A stretch of 64,000 bases of DNA from Methylophaga sp. (GTDB lineage: Bacteria > Pseudomonadota > Gammaproteobacteria > Nitrosococcales > Methylophagaceae), in NCBI GenBank assembly GCA_030148085.1, contig JASBUF010000061.1, positions 41,736 through 105,735 on the forward strand, in the 5' to 3' direction. Below the pieces are notes generated by a model. It was not told the DNA's origin, did not search any database, and saw only the letters and a program-made list of their open reading frames with translations. How positions within the stretch are numbered: position 1 is the first letter of the stretch; every line of letters begins with the position of its first letter. Of the stretch, positions 1-12,909 are shown one piece after another. A program made the translations under genes and the position numbers.

Positions 1-1770
1 ACCTACATTAAGACGCGGATCGGCCGGATCTTCCTCAGTAGCCGGGAAGAAGAACAAGTCATCTTTCAGCTCGGTATAAAACACACCAGCATTCCAGTTA
101 ACGTTACCGTTGGTACCACGGAAACCTGTTTCAATGGTTCTGGCGACAATATCATCCAGCGGTGGATCAGCCAGGAACGAGTTAGGTAACGCGCAAGGAT
201 TATCCGGGTCGGCACAGGTCAGCTCTGATGGCGTCGGCGCACGGTTAGACTCACTGTAGTTTCCGTAAACAGTCAGGTTATCCTGAATCGCATAGGTCAT
301 ACCCAGAGACGGGTTGAAACGGTTAAACACGTGTTTCTCACCAGTTTCATTCAGCTCCTGTTCACCGCCTTCACTGGTACCGGAAATATCGATTTCGATA
401 CGGTTCCAACGACCAGCTACGGTCAGAGCCAGACGGTCAGTCAGGGAATGTGTATTGGTAAAGAACAGGCTGTATGTTTCTGTATCGATTTCACCATCTA
501 CAACGCTTTCATCAATGATGAAGCCAGTCCCACTAGTGCCACGAGATGAGGTGAATTGTGCAATTTCAGACTGCGACGTGTGGTCAACTTTCGACTTGTC
601 ATAGCTGGCACCGACAATCAGTTGGTTTTCACGGCCAAACAGATCATCCAGGAAAGTCGTTTGCAGGCCAAAACCATAGCTATCCTGTTCGGTTTCACTG
701 GTGTTGTTCAGTGCAACATCATCACCATTAGCAAAGCCCAGTCCGGCAGCACCGGTGATGACTTCATCCAGCACGTCATCATCATCTTCATCTTCACCGA
801 TTTGGCCACCAATAACGGACAATTCTGAACCATCACCATTAAAGGTAGTGCGGTCACTCTTGCGGAAATAGGTGTTGGCTGACAACATGGTCGTGTCATC
901 CAGCCAATGTGAACCATTCAGCGTAAACATACGCAGTTCATTTTGCGTGTTATCCGGGTGGGTAAATACCGCTTCGCGATCCAGAGCAACCAGTTCTACT
1001 GGTGCAGCACCGTTACCATTCAGGTCACTGTCGACAGCAGTGATACCGAAATCCAGTGACGTGTCTTCATTGGCGTAGCTCAGCTTTGAGAAGAACTGCT
1101 CTACACGTGAAGGTGAAAAATCGCGCCAGCCATCTTCTTTCGTAATCGAACCCGTGACGTAGTAAGCGAAGTTACCGTCATTACCGCCACTTTCAACGGT
1201 ACCTGAATCACGTCCAAACGAACCCGTGTAGGCTTCAAGGCTATGACCGGCGTGAGTGAAACCGTTCTTGGTCTGCATAGACAGAGCACCGCCAAGCGTA
1301 TTCAAACCAAATACCGGATTAGAGCCAGGAATCAGGTTCATACTGGCAATAGCTGCCTCAGGAATCAGCTCAAAGTTAATCGCATCACCAAAAGGCTCAT
1401 TGATACGAATACCATCCATGTAGACAGACAGGCCTTGTGAGTTACCTACCAGCGGTGAGGCAGTAAAGCCACGGAATCTCAGGTCTGGTTGGAACGGGTT
1501 ATTCTGTGCTTGGTTAAGGCTGACACTACCTAGCGTCTTATTCATAAAGTCTGAAATATCCAGACCTTGAACACGCTCGATATCTTCATGATTGGCAGAT
1601 TGAATATTCGCTGGAATTTCATCTTCCGGCAGACCAACACCATGCATTGGCGTTGTACCAAAGACTTCGATGTCTTGTAGTTCGACTGACTCATCAGCCA
1701 GAACCGGAACGGAAACCAGCGCTGATGCCAGCATCAGGCTCAGTGCTTTTTTCTTATGTGGAAACTGCAT
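1..1770 (-). CDS. TonB-dependent outer-membrane receptor (C-terminal part missing)
   Basis: The reading frame is open from an ATG at 1770 to the window edge, giving 590 residues with no stop, so the barrel continues outside. Residues 1-25 are a signal peptide (MQFPHKKK, then a hydrophobic stretch ending VLA). About 30-150 is a plug domain, with motifs such as RFRGF, YMDGI and NPVFGLNTLGGA; the rest is alternating beta-strand sequence of a 22-strand barrel. An acidic loop (GEDEDDDDVLDE) lies in the barrel. TonB receptors import iron chelates, cobalamin or other scarce ligands using ExbB/ExbD/TonB energy. The ligand cannot be told from this sequence. The 142 bases between this start and cysG must hold its promoter. 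The nearby cysG (sirohaem) gives no firm clue. Confidence 0.93.
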   Translation of the reverse strand, partial: MQFPHKKKALSLMLASALVSVPVLADESVELQDIEVFGTTPMHGVGLPEDEIPANIQSANHEDIERVQGLDISDFMNKTLGSVSLNQAQNNPFQPDLRFRGFTASPLVGNSQGLSVYMDGIRINEPFGDAINFELIPEAAIASMNLIPGSNPVFGLNTLGGALSMQTKNGFTHAGHSLEAYTGSFGRDSGTVESGGNDGNFAYYVTGSITKEDGWRDFSPSRVEQFFSKLSYANEDTSLDFGITAVDSDLNGNGAAPVELVALDREAVFTHPDNTQNELRMFTLNGSHWLDDTTMLSANTYFRKSDRTTFNGDGSELSVIGGQIGEDEDDDDVLDEVITGAAGLGFANGDDVALNNTSETEQDSYGFGLQTTFLDDLFGRENQLIVGASYDKSKVDHTSQSEIAQFTSSRGTSGTGFIIDESVVDGEIDTETYSLFFTNTHSLTDRLALTVAGRWNRIEIDISGTSEGGEQELNETGEKHVFNRFNPSLGMTYAIQDNLTVYGNYSESNRAPTPSELTCADPDNPCALPNSFLADPPLDDIVARTIETGFRGTNGNVNWNAGVFYTELKDDLFFFPATEEDPADPRLNVG

Positions 1771-1912
1771 TACTTCTTACTCTCCCGAAATTATCGTTAT
1801 TGTCGTTATAAAAAAACCGTATACCAGTCTCGCCAGGAGCGACGATGTTCTGGAATTTTTAAACTCGGTATTTTTAACACGCAGTTCACAAAAACCAATA
1901 TAGGAATTTTTC

Positions 1913-3304
1913 CTATTCTTTAGTTCGGAACCAAGAGAGGGTCTTATGTAGTCGAGTGACTTCACCGATGATCACCAGTGTTGGCGCTACTGGCTGCTCT
2001 TTCTCTGCCAGCTCGGGAAGTTCAGCAATAGTACTGATCCAGACGCGTTGATTTTCTGTTGTTCCCTGCTGAACCAGTGCTGCGGGTTTATCTGCGGGCA
2101 TGCCATGGGCCTGAAGCTGACGACTCAGCTCAGGCAAGCCAGCCAGCCCCATATAAACAACAACCGTCTGCCGAGGCTGTACCAACGCTTCCCAATTCAG
2201 ATCCAGCTCGCCTTCTTTCAACTGACCAGTAACAAACACACAGCTTTGTGCGTAATCACGGTGCGTCAACGGAATACCAGCATAACTCGAGCAGCCTGAA
2301 GCGGCGGTGATGCCTGGCACAACCTGGAACGGGATTTGTTCATCCGCCAAGGTCTCGATTTCTTCACCACCACGCCCGAAAATAAATGGATCGCCGCCTT
2401 TTAAGCGCAACACCCGCTTGCCCTGCTTGGCGTGTTCTAACAGCAAAGTATTGATTTCTTCCTGACGCACGGCATGCCAGGCGCGTTGCTTACCGACATA
2501 GACCATTTCGGCTTCTTTACGCACTAACGCCAGTACTTCTTTACTGACCAGACGGTCATAAAACACTACATCGGCCTGCTGCATGAGGCGCAATGCTTTG
2601 AATGTGAGTAAATCCGGATCACCGGGACCTGCACCAACGAGATAGACTTCACCCTGACGAAAGTCATTCTTCTCGGGGTTCTGCAATTGCTGCTGTAAAG
2701 TCTGTTCTGCCAATTCTTCGCGGCCAGCCAACATATGGTCAGTGACAGGGCCTTCTAACACCGATTCCCAGAAACGTCGACGTTGTGACAGACGGCTGAA
2801 CTGCTGTTTGACCGTTTCACGGTATTTCCCCATCAATTGGCCTAGTTTGCCGTAGTTCGGCGGAATCAGCGTTTCCAGACGTGCTCGCAGGTTTCTTGCC
2901 AATACCGGTGAGTCGCCGCCACTGGAGACAGCCACAACGATAGGTGAACGATCCAGAATCGAGGCAAGGATAAAGTCACATTGCTCAGGACTATCTGCGA
3001 CATTAACCAGGATATTTCTGGCTTTCGCAGCCTCATGCACAGCAGCATTGACGTCTTCATCATCCGTTGCCGCAATCACCAAACGCTGTTGTTCAACCTG
3101 AGCAGGGTCAAAATACCCTTGCAGCCAACTCAGTTCACCCGCATCGACCATTGCTTTACTGGTTGCTGATAGTTCAGGGGCAACCAAAGTCACTTTGGCC
3201 TGCGCTTTAATCAGCAGACTGGCTTTCCTGGCAGCGATATCGCCACCACCAACAACCAGACAATCCTGCTGCTTTAAATCAATAAATATCGGTAAATATT
3301 CCAT
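1913..3304 (-). CDS. cysG: Sirohaem synthase (uroporphyrinogen III methyltransferase / precorrin-2 dehydrogenase / ferrochelatase)
   Basis: A 463-residue two-module enzyme, the usual length. The N-terminal module (about 1-215) begins MEYLPIF with the NAD-binding VVGGGDIAARKASLL and the SSGGDSPVLAR segment of the dehydrogenase/ferrochelatase active site. The C-terminal module (about 218-460) is an SAM-dependent uroporphyrinogen methyltransferase with VGAGPGDPDLLT, YDRLVS and RLKGGDPFIFGRGGEE. Together they turn uroporphyrinogen III into sirohaem, the cofactor of sulfite and nitrite reductases. The frame is open 24 codons further upstream, but MEYLP matches the family start and lies just past the preceding gene, whose stop is only 4 bases away, so the two are probably cotranscribed. 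Confidence 0.96.
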   Translation of the reverse strand: MEYLPIFIDLKQQDCLVVGGGDIAARKASLLIKAQAKVTLVAPELSATSKAMVDAGELSWLQGYFDPAQVEQQRLVIAATDDEDVNAAVHEAAKARNILVNVADSPEQCDFILASILDRSPIVVAVSSGGDSPVLARNLRARLETLIPPNYGKLGQLMGKYRETVKQQFSRLSQRRRFWESVLEGPVTDHMLAGREELAEQTLQQQLQNPEKNDFRQGEVYLVGAGPGDPDLLTFKALRLMQQADVVFYDRLVSKEVLALVRKEAEMVYVGKQRAWHAVRQEEINTLLLEHAKQGKRVLRLKGGDPFIFGRGGEEIETLADEQIPFQVVPGITAASGCSSYAGIPLTHRDYAQSCVFVTGQLKEGELDLNWEALVQPRQTVVVYMGLAGLPELSRQLQAHGMPADKPAALVQQGTTENQRVWISTIAELPELAEKEQPVAPTLVIIGEVTRLHKTLSWFRTKE

Positions 3305-3308
3305 GGTC

Positions 3309-4088
3309 TTATTCTGCGAGTGGCATTGACAGTCCCTGCAGGACATAGCCGTCATAAAGGTTTTGTACAACTGCAACCAGCGTCAAATCACGCTGTTTCC
3401 AGTCGGTTTCAAGTTCTAGTTCGGTTTTAAGTTCTGTACTGCCCGAAGCATCCAGTTCAAACGGGCCGAGCCAGCGGCGTACCAAATCCTGATGGTTAAA
3501 AACGGCACCAATATTATCACCACCGCGGATTTCGCTGACGATGTCATCTTCGATCAGCGCCAGATAGAGCTTCGACTGCTGCCGGTTAGGCTCATCATGA
3601 ACCTGCACCTGGGTTTGAATCATCAGTGTGTCAGCCTGTTGATTCACATCCAAAATAATGTCGGCTTCTGCATCATAGCCATTGATAAATTCAATCGCTT
3701 CTGTGCCGTGTTCCTCCCAGTTGTGCAGAATTTCACCACCGATAAAGACGCCCGGTGTGAACACGGTTTTGTATAGATTGATACGAGCCATCTGCTGCTG
3801 ACGTTCAGTAAAGCGTCGTTTGGCAAAGCGATCTATCCAGCCTTTTTTATCGTTCAGGTAGTCCACATGGAAACCCAGCACGATGAGTTTGTCTTGATCC
3901 AGCCCCTGCTCCGGCAACTCTTTGGCCCAGCGCTCCGCTGCAGGGCACAAACCACAGCCTTCTGAGACAAAAAGCTCCATCACGGCGACCTGCTTTTCTC
4001 CACTTCGTGCCTGCCAGTTTTCAGCTAGCACCATGTCGGCCATCAGGCCACTCAATAGGAACAATCCAGTAAGTGTACGTTTGAGCAT
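3309..4088 (-). CDS. DUF1223 thioredoxin-fold exported protein
   Basis: 259 residues starting with a signal peptide (MLKRTLTGLFLLSGLMADMVLA). The sequence VAVMELFVSEGCGLCPAA carries a CxxC pair at the position typical of thioredoxin-like folds, and GFHVDYLN and TPGVFIGG follow, as in the DUF1223 family. It is therefore probably a periplasmic thiol protein. Its substrate is unknown. It lies 4 bases upstream of cysG and 25 bases downstream of truD on the same strand, so it is probably part of that operon. The CGLC centre suggests redox activity; this is inferred from the motif only. Confidence 0.85.
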   Translation of the reverse strand: MLKRTLTGLFLLSGLMADMVLAENWQARSGEKQVAVMELFVSEGCGLCPAAERWAKELPEQGLDQDKLIVLGFHVDYLNDKKGWIDRFAKRRFTERQQQMARINLYKTVFTPGVFIGGEILHNWEEHGTEAIEFINGYDAEADIILDVNQQADTLMIQTQVQVHDEPNRQQSKLYLALIEDDIVSEIRGGDNIGAVFNHQDLVRRWLGPFELDASGSTELKTELELETDWKQRDLTLVAVVQNLYDGYVLQGLSMPLAE

Positions 4089-4113
4089 TCAGCGTACCTC
4101 TTTCATCGACCTA

Positions 4114-5193
4114 TTAGTCAGAAACACCGCCTTCACCGGAGTTCCGCTCAGTTTGGCTAAGATCGGTCACTTCGGCCAGTTCCCGCATCACCGCCGTGGC
4201 ATAACTTCCGGCGGGCAAGAAAAAGCGCAGACAAAGACTGTTTTCTTCAAACTCCCAACTCATGACTTCGGGTCTGACTCGTAATGCACGTCGTTCCTGC
4301 TTCAGCCCGGCCTGTTCCAGACCTTGCTGCCAGGATTGCCACTCAGCCAGCGCTGCCTGCTCTGTAGCCAGGCAGTCGGCCTGACACATAGGTCGGCCCC
4401 GCCCCCATAATGGCCCCGTCGGGTGAATATCAAAGCTGGCGAGTCTCGCGGCGATATCTGCTTCATCAGGCTCTGGAACAAACACACTGCCCGTACCGTT
4501 GAGCTGCATCACATCGCCTTGCAGCCAGTGTTGCCAGTTATTGTGCTCAATTCGGGCTGAGACACACTGATTAAACAGCCAGGAGCGGGCTGCCGACAGA
4601 ATCATACTTTTTTGTTGGCGCTTTTTCGGCTTGCGACCAGTGCTGAACCAAGCCTCGGCTTTAGCGAGATTCGCCATCTGCCGTCCAAAACGTTGCTCGG
4701 CAAAATAATTCGGCACCCCTTCAGCGGCAATGCGTTCCAGGCTTTGTTCCCAAACGGCCTGTTCACCCTGTAAATTGGTTAAGACCAGTTGAAAATGATT
4801 GCCGGACAGCACGCCACGTTTAAGTTTCTTGTTATGGCGCGAGAGCGTTACTATCTCACAGCCATCGGCCTCAAACTGACTCCAGTCGGGCTCTTCGATG
4901 CCTTCAACCTTGACGGTAAACCATTGCGTCGTTACGGCATGTCGATCTTTTAAACCGGCATAACCAATCGCGACTTCATCAACACCGGCAAACTTCGCCA
5001 GTTGCTGGGCTATCCAGTCAGTATTGCTGCCAGTTTTACGGATCTGCAGCATTACATGTCCGCCTTCACCACTCGGTGAAAAAGGCAGTTGTTCATCTAC
5101 CTGAAAATGTTCGGCTTGCTGACGAATAGTGGCAGCGCAGTTTGCTGCATCAGGATTGGCCCGAAGCAGCATGTTAAAATCAAAGTCTGTCAC
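4114..5193 (-). CDS. truD: tRNA pseudouridine(13) synthase
   Basis: 359 residues of the TruD family, which converts U13 of certain tRNAs (tRNA-Glu in E. coli) to pseudouridine. The catalytic aspartate is D83 in [19 protein letters not shown] and [11 protein letters not shown] are further family motifs. The start codon is GTG at 5193, overlapping the ispF stop in a GTGA, so translation is probably coupled. ispD-ispF-truD is a standard gammaproteobacterial neighbourhood. Confidence 0.96.
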   Translation of the reverse strand: MTDFDFNMLLRANPDAANCAATIRQQAEHFQVDEQLPFSPSGEGGHVMLQIRKTGSNTDWIAQQLAKFAGVDEVAIGYAGLKDRHAVTTQWFTVKVEGIEEPDWSQFEADGCEIVTLSRHNKKLKRGVLSGNHFQLVLTNLQGEQAVWEQSLERIAAEGVPNYFAEQRFGRQMANLAKAEAWFSTGRKPKKRQQKSMILSAARSWLFNQCVSARIEHNNWQHWLQGDVMQLNGTGSVFVPEPDEADIAARLASFDIHPTGPLWGRGRPMCQADCLATEQAALAEWQSWQQGLEQAGLKQERRALRVRPEVMSWEFEENSLCLRFFLPAGSYATAVMRELAEVTDLSQTERNSGEGGVSD

Positions 5194-5669
5194 GTGTTCG
5201 CCTTTTTCAGCAGCACCACCGCATGTGCGGCAATGCCTTCTTTACGGCCGGTATAGCCGAGTTTTTCGGTGGTGGTCGCCTTGAGATTGACGACGTCTTC
5301 ATCAGCATTCATATCGTCAGCCAATACTGTTTTCATCTGTGGAATAAAAGGCGCGAGTTTGGGCGCCTGAGCAACAACGGTCGCATCGATATTGTTGACA
5401 GCCCAGCCACGCTCGGCCAAATCCGCGATCACCTTGCGCAACAATATCCGACTGTCGATGTTTTTGAAGGCGTCATCGGTGTCGGGAAAATGATGCCCGA
5501 TATCCCATAAGCCTGCGGCACCTAACAAGGCATCACAGATCGCATGAATTAAAACATCACCGTCGGAATGCGCTTCCAGACCATGCGTGTGGGGAATGGT
5601 CACACCACCGATGATCAGTGGACGGTTTTCAGCAAATCGGTGCACATCAAAACCATGCCCTATGCGCAT
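5190..5669 (-). CDS. ispF: 2-C-methyl-D-erythritol 2,4-cyclodiphosphate synthase
   Basis: 159 residues, full family length. It catalyses the CMP-releasing cyclisation step of the MEP isoprenoid pathway. The metal-binding DVH (residues 8-10) and the [17 protein letters not shown] segment are intact, as is [14 protein letters not shown] near the C-terminus. It overlaps ispD by 10 bases upstream and truD by 4 downstream, in a tightly packed operon. The product is a homotrimeric cytosolic enzyme. Confidence 0.97.
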   Translation of the reverse strand: MRIGHGFDVHRFAENRPLIIGGVTIPHTHGLEAHSDGDVLIHAICDALLGAAGLWDIGHHFPDTDDAFKNIDSRILLRKVIADLAERGWAVNNIDATVVAQAPKLAPFIPQMKTVLADDMNADEDVVNLKATTTEKLGYTGRKEGIAAHAVVLLKKANT

Positions 5670-6379
5670 GTTGCTTCTCCAGCCTGTTGTTGTAGATATA
5701 GCGCTGCCAGCACCAGATCCTGTGGCAAGGTAATCTTGATATTATCTGGATGGCCTTCCACCATCATCGGCTGCCAGCCGGCCAGTTCCAGCGCACTCGC
5801 TTCATCCGTTACCGACAAGCCTTGTTGAGCAGCCACACTTAGGGCTTTGTGTAACAGACCTAAACGGAACATCTGCGGCGTTGCCGCTCGCCAGAGACCC
5901 TGTCGATCCACGGTATCAATAATGCTGTTGTCACTCGCCACGCGCTTGACCGTGTCGGTTACCGGAACGCCAAGAATGCCACCGACCTGATGGGTCAGCA
6001 GTGTTGTCAGCATATGATCGATATCTTCGTGGCGTAAACACGGCCGTGCGGCATCATGCACCATGACCCAGATATCGTTTTCACTCTGCTGCTTGAGCAG
6101 AGTAAGTGCATTTAACACGGAGTCAGCGCGAGCCTCGCCACCCTCTGCAATCAAGAGTTCACAGTCAAGTTGTAAATCTAGTTCTGGCCACCAAGGATCA
6201 TTCGGTGCAAGGGCAACCACAATGCCCTCAATGCGGGGATGTGATGCTAGACGTTGCAGCGTGTGCTGTAACACCGGCTTGTTATCCAGTAGCAGATACT
6301 GCTTGGGTTTATCGGCTTGCATCCGGCTACCGATTCCTGCTGCCGGAACCACAGCCCAGACATGCTCAACGTGAGCCAT
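5660..6379 (-). CDS. ispD: 2-C-methyl-D-erythritol 4-phosphate cytidylyltransferase
   Basis: 239 residues from the ATG at 6379 ([15 protein letters not shown]). It transfers CMP onto methylerythritol phosphate in the MEP pathway. The nucleotide-binding [17 protein letters not shown] is intact, as are VHDAARPC and VTDEASALE. An in-frame start exists 13 codons upstream, but the chosen ATG better fits the family N-terminus. It overlaps the last 14 bases of ftsB, as is common in this cluster. Confidence 0.96.
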   Translation of the reverse strand: MAHVEHVWAVVPAAGIGSRMQADKPKQYLLLDNKPVLQHTLQRLASHPRIEGIVVALAPNDPWWPELDLQLDCELLIAEGGEARADSVLNALTLLKQQSENDIWVMVHDAARPCLRHEDIDHMLTTLLTHQVGGILGVPVTDTVKRVASDNSIIDTVDRQGLWRAATPQMFRLGLLHKALSVAAQQGLSVTDEASALELAGWQPMMVEGHPDNIKITLPQDLVLAALYLQQQAGEATCA

Positions 6380-6656
6380 CGTGTTCTTCGATGATATGAA
6401 AGAAGGTCTCGCCCTCACGGATCATACCCAGCTCACTGCGGGCACGCTCTTCCAAGGCATCGAGACCACTTTTCAGATCCTGTACCTCTGCGGCCAGCAC
6501 TTGATTACGTTCGCTCAGCTTGTCGTTATCAAGCCGCTGCTTTTCAACCTGATGATGTAAGCGCAGCAGAGACGGCAACCCATCATGACTGAGCCATAAT
6601 CGGTATTGCAGCAATACCAGCATAATGGCCAGAACAATCATGATGGGTCTAGTCAT
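6366..6656 (-). CDS. ftsB: Cell division protein FtsB
   Basis: 96 residues: a short cytoplasmic N-terminus, one membrane helix (about residues 4-20, PIMIVLAIMLVLLQYRLW) and a periplasmic coiled coil (about 32-70). This is the architecture of FtsB, a bitopic divisome protein that forms a complex with FtsL and FtsQ. The gene sits 6 bases downstream of eno and overlaps ispD, which is its conserved location in gammaproteobacteria. Confidence 0.93.
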   Translation of the reverse strand: MTRPIMIVLAIMLVLLQYRLWLSHDGLPSLLRLHHQVEKQRLDNDKLSERNQVLAAEVQDLKSGLDALEERARSELGMIREGETFFHIIEEHDGSR

Positions 6657-6662
6657 CAGGCA

Positions 6663-7970
<1,308 letters not shown>

Positions 7971-7980
7971 CTATGAACGT

Positions 7981-8826
7981 TTATCGCTGTGCCAGCAAGG
8001 CATCTTCGATGTAGTCCTGTTGTTTAACTGTGCTATCAATGGCCTGCAGGATTTCCAGCAGAGCGGACAGCTTGGCCAGAGGCCATGAATTTGGCCCATC
8101 ACTCAATGCTTTTTCAGGATCTGGATGGGTTTCCATAAACAGACCCGCGACACCGGTTGCCACAGCGGCACGCGCCAACACAGGCACAAACTCACGTTGA
8201 CCGCCTGATGCACCACCCTGACCGCCTGGCTGCTGAACAGAATGAGTCGCATCGTAAACGACCGGACAATCCATTTCACGCATGATGGGCAAACCACGCA
8301 TATCTGAAATCAAGGTGTTGTAGCCGAAAGACGTGCCTCGCTCACACAACATGATCTGTTCGTTACCGGTAGACTTGGCTTTGGCAGCGACATGTTCCAT
8401 ATCCCACGGTGCCAGGAACTGGCCTTTTTTGATGTTGACCGGTAAGCCCTGACTGGCAACATCAACAATGAAATTGGTCTGTCTGCACAAAAATGCAGGT
8501 GTCTGCAGAACATCAACCACACTGGCGACTTCGGCCAATGGTGTGTCTTCATGTACATCGGTCAGAACCGGCACATTGAATTCTTTTTTGACCTTTTCCA
8601 GAATCGCCAGCCCCGCTTCAAGACCCGGGCCACGATAACTTTTGGTCGATGTCCGGTTGGCCTTATCAAACGAGGATTTGTAGATAAACGAAATGCCCAA
8701 TTTGTCGGTCATTTCTTTTAACTGACCGGCCACATCCATGGTCATCTGTTCGCTCTCGATGACACAGGTACCGGCAATCAGAAACAGCGGCTTGTTGTTA
8801 CCGACCTCAAAACCACACAAATTCAT
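7981..8826 (-). CDS. kdsA: 3-deoxy-8-phosphooctulonate synthase (KDO-8-P synthase)
   Basis: 281 residues. Condenses arabinose 5-phosphate with phosphoenolpyruvate to make the KDO precursor of lipopolysaccharide. Family motifs read cleanly: [35 protein letters not shown], and [18 protein letters not shown]. It sits 5 bases downstream of pyrG and 37 upstream of eno, so the PEP-producing and PEP-using genes are neighbours. Confidence 0.97.
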   Translation of the reverse strand: MNLCGFEVGNNKPLFLIAGTCVIESEQMTMDVAGQLKEMTDKLGISFIYKSSFDKANRTSTKSYRGPGLEAGLAILEKVKKEFNVPVLTDVHEDTPLAEVASVVDVLQTPAFLCRQTNFIVDVASQGLPVNIKKGQFLAPWDMEHVAAKAKSTGNEQIMLCERGTSFGYNTLISDMRGLPIMREMDCPVVYDATHSVQQPGGQGGASGGQREFVPVLARAAVATGVAGLFMETHPDPEKALSDGPNSWPLAKLSALLEILQAIDSTVKQQDYIEDALLAQR

Positions 8827-8831
8827 AGCTA

Positions 8832-10508
<1,677 letters not shown>

Positions 10509-10551
10509 TCAAAATACCGTATAAATTATCAGAATTGCCCTATTCGCTCAA

Positions 10552-11883
10552 TCAAAAACTGGTTGAATTGTGCTTAATAACTGCGGGCAAGCAGCCCTGT
10601 TCATCAGGATTCGCTGCATAGCCCTCAGCATAGCCGTAGCCGACCACGGCCACCAGTTCATTGCCTGTAAACAACAACGGTATCTGCTTGCGCTGCCACG
10701 GCGGCACGCCCCATTCCTGAAACAAGGTTTTTAAAGATTTATGGTGGGCCTGTCCCTGCAGGCAAATCTTCTCCCCACCCTGGCGGTAACGCAGGCTCAG
10801 CCCATCTTCGACGACAGAGGGTTTCAGCCCTTGCCCAAAAACATGCTGCCAAAGCAGTGTATGCCCCGAATCCAACTCTAGTTTTGCCATACCATGCAAT
10901 GTTTGCTCCGTCAGTGCAGACTCGACTGCTTGCTCTGCATCGATATAAATCGTATCGCGGTAACGTCTGATCAGAGCACCGGGCCAGCTCACTTCAGGCA
11001 ATTTATCGACTGCCGCGTGACACACTTCAGCAACAATACGCTGAAGAATCACAGTGGATGGCAGCGTCAGCCCCTGCTTTTCAATCATATAGCGCAGCAG
11101 GTTTCGCTGCCGTTCCGGTGTTAAGGCCAGCAAGGCTGACAGTGACAGTTGACCAGCTTCCTTAATGACCGTTCTGGCATCGATCTCGGCCAGTTCATGC
11201 ATTAACACGACTGCCTCGCGACAGTGTTCCGCACTACGACTCAGCGTTTTATCCAGCGCAGGCCAATATTCTTGCAGTTGCGGCCAGATCTTTTGGCGCA
11301 AGTAGTTCCGTTTAATTTGGGTGTCGTGGTTACTGGGGTCATCCACCCACGTAAGCTGATGCAGTTTGGCGTAGTCGAGAATGGCCTGTTTACTGACCGA
11401 TAGTAAAGGGCGAAAAATAGAAAGACCGTTGTGGGCGGTTTCAGGCCACATCGCGGACAGTCCCTTCGGACCTGCTCCGCGCAGTAATTGCAACATCAGG
11501 GTTTCAGCCTGATCCTGCTGGTGTTGTGCGGTCAGCAAGACTTCATCAGCCGCAAGTTCCTGGCTAAACGCCTGATAACGTACCTTGCGGGCAGCAGCCT
11601 CAAGGCCCAGACTATCGATATCAGCCACCGTAACGCTGATAGCTTTGAAGGCAATACCATGCTCATGACAGACCGCAGCGCAATGCTCAGCCCAACTGGC
11701 TGAAGCCGAGTTCAGACCGTGGTTGATATGAATCACGCGGAAGTTGGGCAGCGAAGGAGTAGCGTTAGCGAGAATATGCAGCAGCACATGCGAATCAATG
11801 CCACCGCTGTAGGCTAGACAGAACCGACGGCCTGTGGCCAGTCGGTTCAGTTCAACTAGAATTTGTTGGGGGTTAAGTGCCAA
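10552..11883 (-). CDS. tilS: tRNA(Ile)-lysidine synthetase
   Basis: 443 residues. An N-type ATP pyrophosphatase domain opens with the PP-loop LAYSGGIDSHVLLH, followed by the typical TilS middle domain and a C-terminal domain (about 360-440). It converts C34 of the AUA-reading tRNA-Ile to lysidine, so it is essential for decoding. It begins 8 bases after the accA stop on the same strand and is followed by a 88-base gap before the pyrG ATG. Confidence 0.94.
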   Translation of the reverse strand: MALNPQQILVELNRLATGRRFCLAYSGGIDSHVLLHILANATPSLPNFRVIHINHGLNSASASWAEHCAAVCHEHGIAFKAISVTVADIDSLGLEAAARKVRYQAFSQELAADEVLLTAQHQQDQAETLMLQLLRGAGPKGLSAMWPETAHNGLSIFRPLLSVSKQAILDYAKLHQLTWVDDPSNHDTQIKRNYLRQKIWPQLQEYWPALDKTLSRSAEHCREAVVLMHELAEIDARTVIKEAGQLSLSALLALTPERQRNLLRYMIEKQGLTLPSTVILQRIVAEVCHAAVDKLPEVSWPGALIRRYRDTIYIDAEQAVESALTEQTLHGMAKLELDSGHTLLWQHVFGQGLKPSVVEDGLSLRYRQGGEKICLQGQAHHKSLKTLFQEWGVPPWQRKQIPLLFTGNELVAVVGYGYAEGYAANPDEQGCLPAVIKHNSTSF

Positions 11884-11891
11884 CCCCGTTA

Positions 11892-12848
11892 TCAGCCCTC
11901 AAACTCGCCGTAGCTAAGAATACGCTGCTGACGACGTTTGATAAGGTTTTCATGTGAAACCGATTCCAGCTCTTTGAGCTTGGCTTCAAGGGATTTTCTG
12001 ACACGTGAAGCCATCTCTTCCACATCACGGTGTGCGCCGCCCAGCGGTTCTGGCACCACTTCATCAATCAGTTTCAGTTCTTTCAATCTGTCCGAAGTAA
12101 CGCCCAAGGTCGCTGCAGCATCAGAGGCTTTTTCTGCGCTCTTCCACAGAATGGACGCACAACCTTCAGGAGAAATAACGGAATAAATGCTGTACTGCAG
12201 CATCATGAGATGATCGGCAACGCCAACAGCCAGTGCTCCACCGGAACCACCTTCACCGATAACGGTACTGATGATCGGCGTTTTCAGTTGCGCCATTTCA
12301 AACAGGTTGCGGGCGATGGCTTCACTTTGACCGCGCTCCTCGGCACCGATACCCGGATAGGCACCCGGCGTGTCGATAAAGGTAATGACCGGCATACCAA
12401 AACGTTCGGCCATTTTCATAATACGCAAGGCTTTGCGGTAGCCTTCCGGGCGTGGCATACCGAAGTTACGGGCGACTTTTTCTTTGGTATCACGGCCTTT
12501 CTGATGGCCAATCACCGCAACCGGACGACCGTTTAACCGACCAATGCCCGTCACCAGTGCCGCATCATCGGCATAAGTACGATCGCCGTGCAGCTCTTCA
12601 AAATCCGTGATGATGTGCTTGATATAGTCGAGCGTGTAAGGACGCTGAGGGTGACGCGCCATTTGTGTTACTTGCCAAGGTGTCAGCGACGCAAAGATAG
12701 ATTTGGTCAGCGAAGCGCTTTTTTCCTTTAACTTCTGAATTTCTTCAGTGATGTTCAGATCACTGTCGTTACTCATATAGCGCAACTCATCGATCTTCGC
12801 TTCCAGCTCTGCGATGGGCTGTTCATAGTCAAGGAAGTTTAACTGCAT
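11892..12848 (-). CDS. accA: Acetyl-CoA carboxylase carboxyltransferase subunit alpha
   Basis: 318 residues, the standard length. With AccD it forms the carboxyltransferase that makes malonyl-CoA for fatty-acid synthesis. Starts [19 protein letters not shown]; the crotonase-like core shows [26 protein letters not shown] and [10 protein letters not shown]. In E. coli accA follows dnaE directly; here two pilus/secretion ATPase genes lie between them. Confidence 0.97.
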   Translation of the reverse strand: MQLNFLDYEQPIAELEAKIDELRYMSNDSDLNITEEIQKLKEKSASLTKSIFASLTPWQVTQMARHPQRPYTLDYIKHIITDFEELHGDRTYADDAALVTGIGRLNGRPVAVIGHQKGRDTKEKVARNFGMPRPEGYRKALRIMKMAERFGMPVITFIDTPGAYPGIGAEERGQSEAIARNLFEMAQLKTPIISTVIGEGGSGGALAVGVADHLMMLQYSIYSVISPEGCASILWKSAEKASDAAATLGVTSDRLKELKLIDEVVPEPLGGAHRDVEEMASRVRKSLEAKLKELESVSHENLIKRRQQRILSYGEFEG

Positions 12849-12909
12849 CAGGTTACCTTTACTCTACATCCAAAATTGTCGAATTATACACAGAGGTGAC
12901 AAACAAAAC

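Noticed and set aside
1900..1916. ATAGGAA/TTCCTAT hairpin at the end of cysG
   Set aside because: A weak AT-rich stem overlapping the stop codon; not convincing as a terminator.
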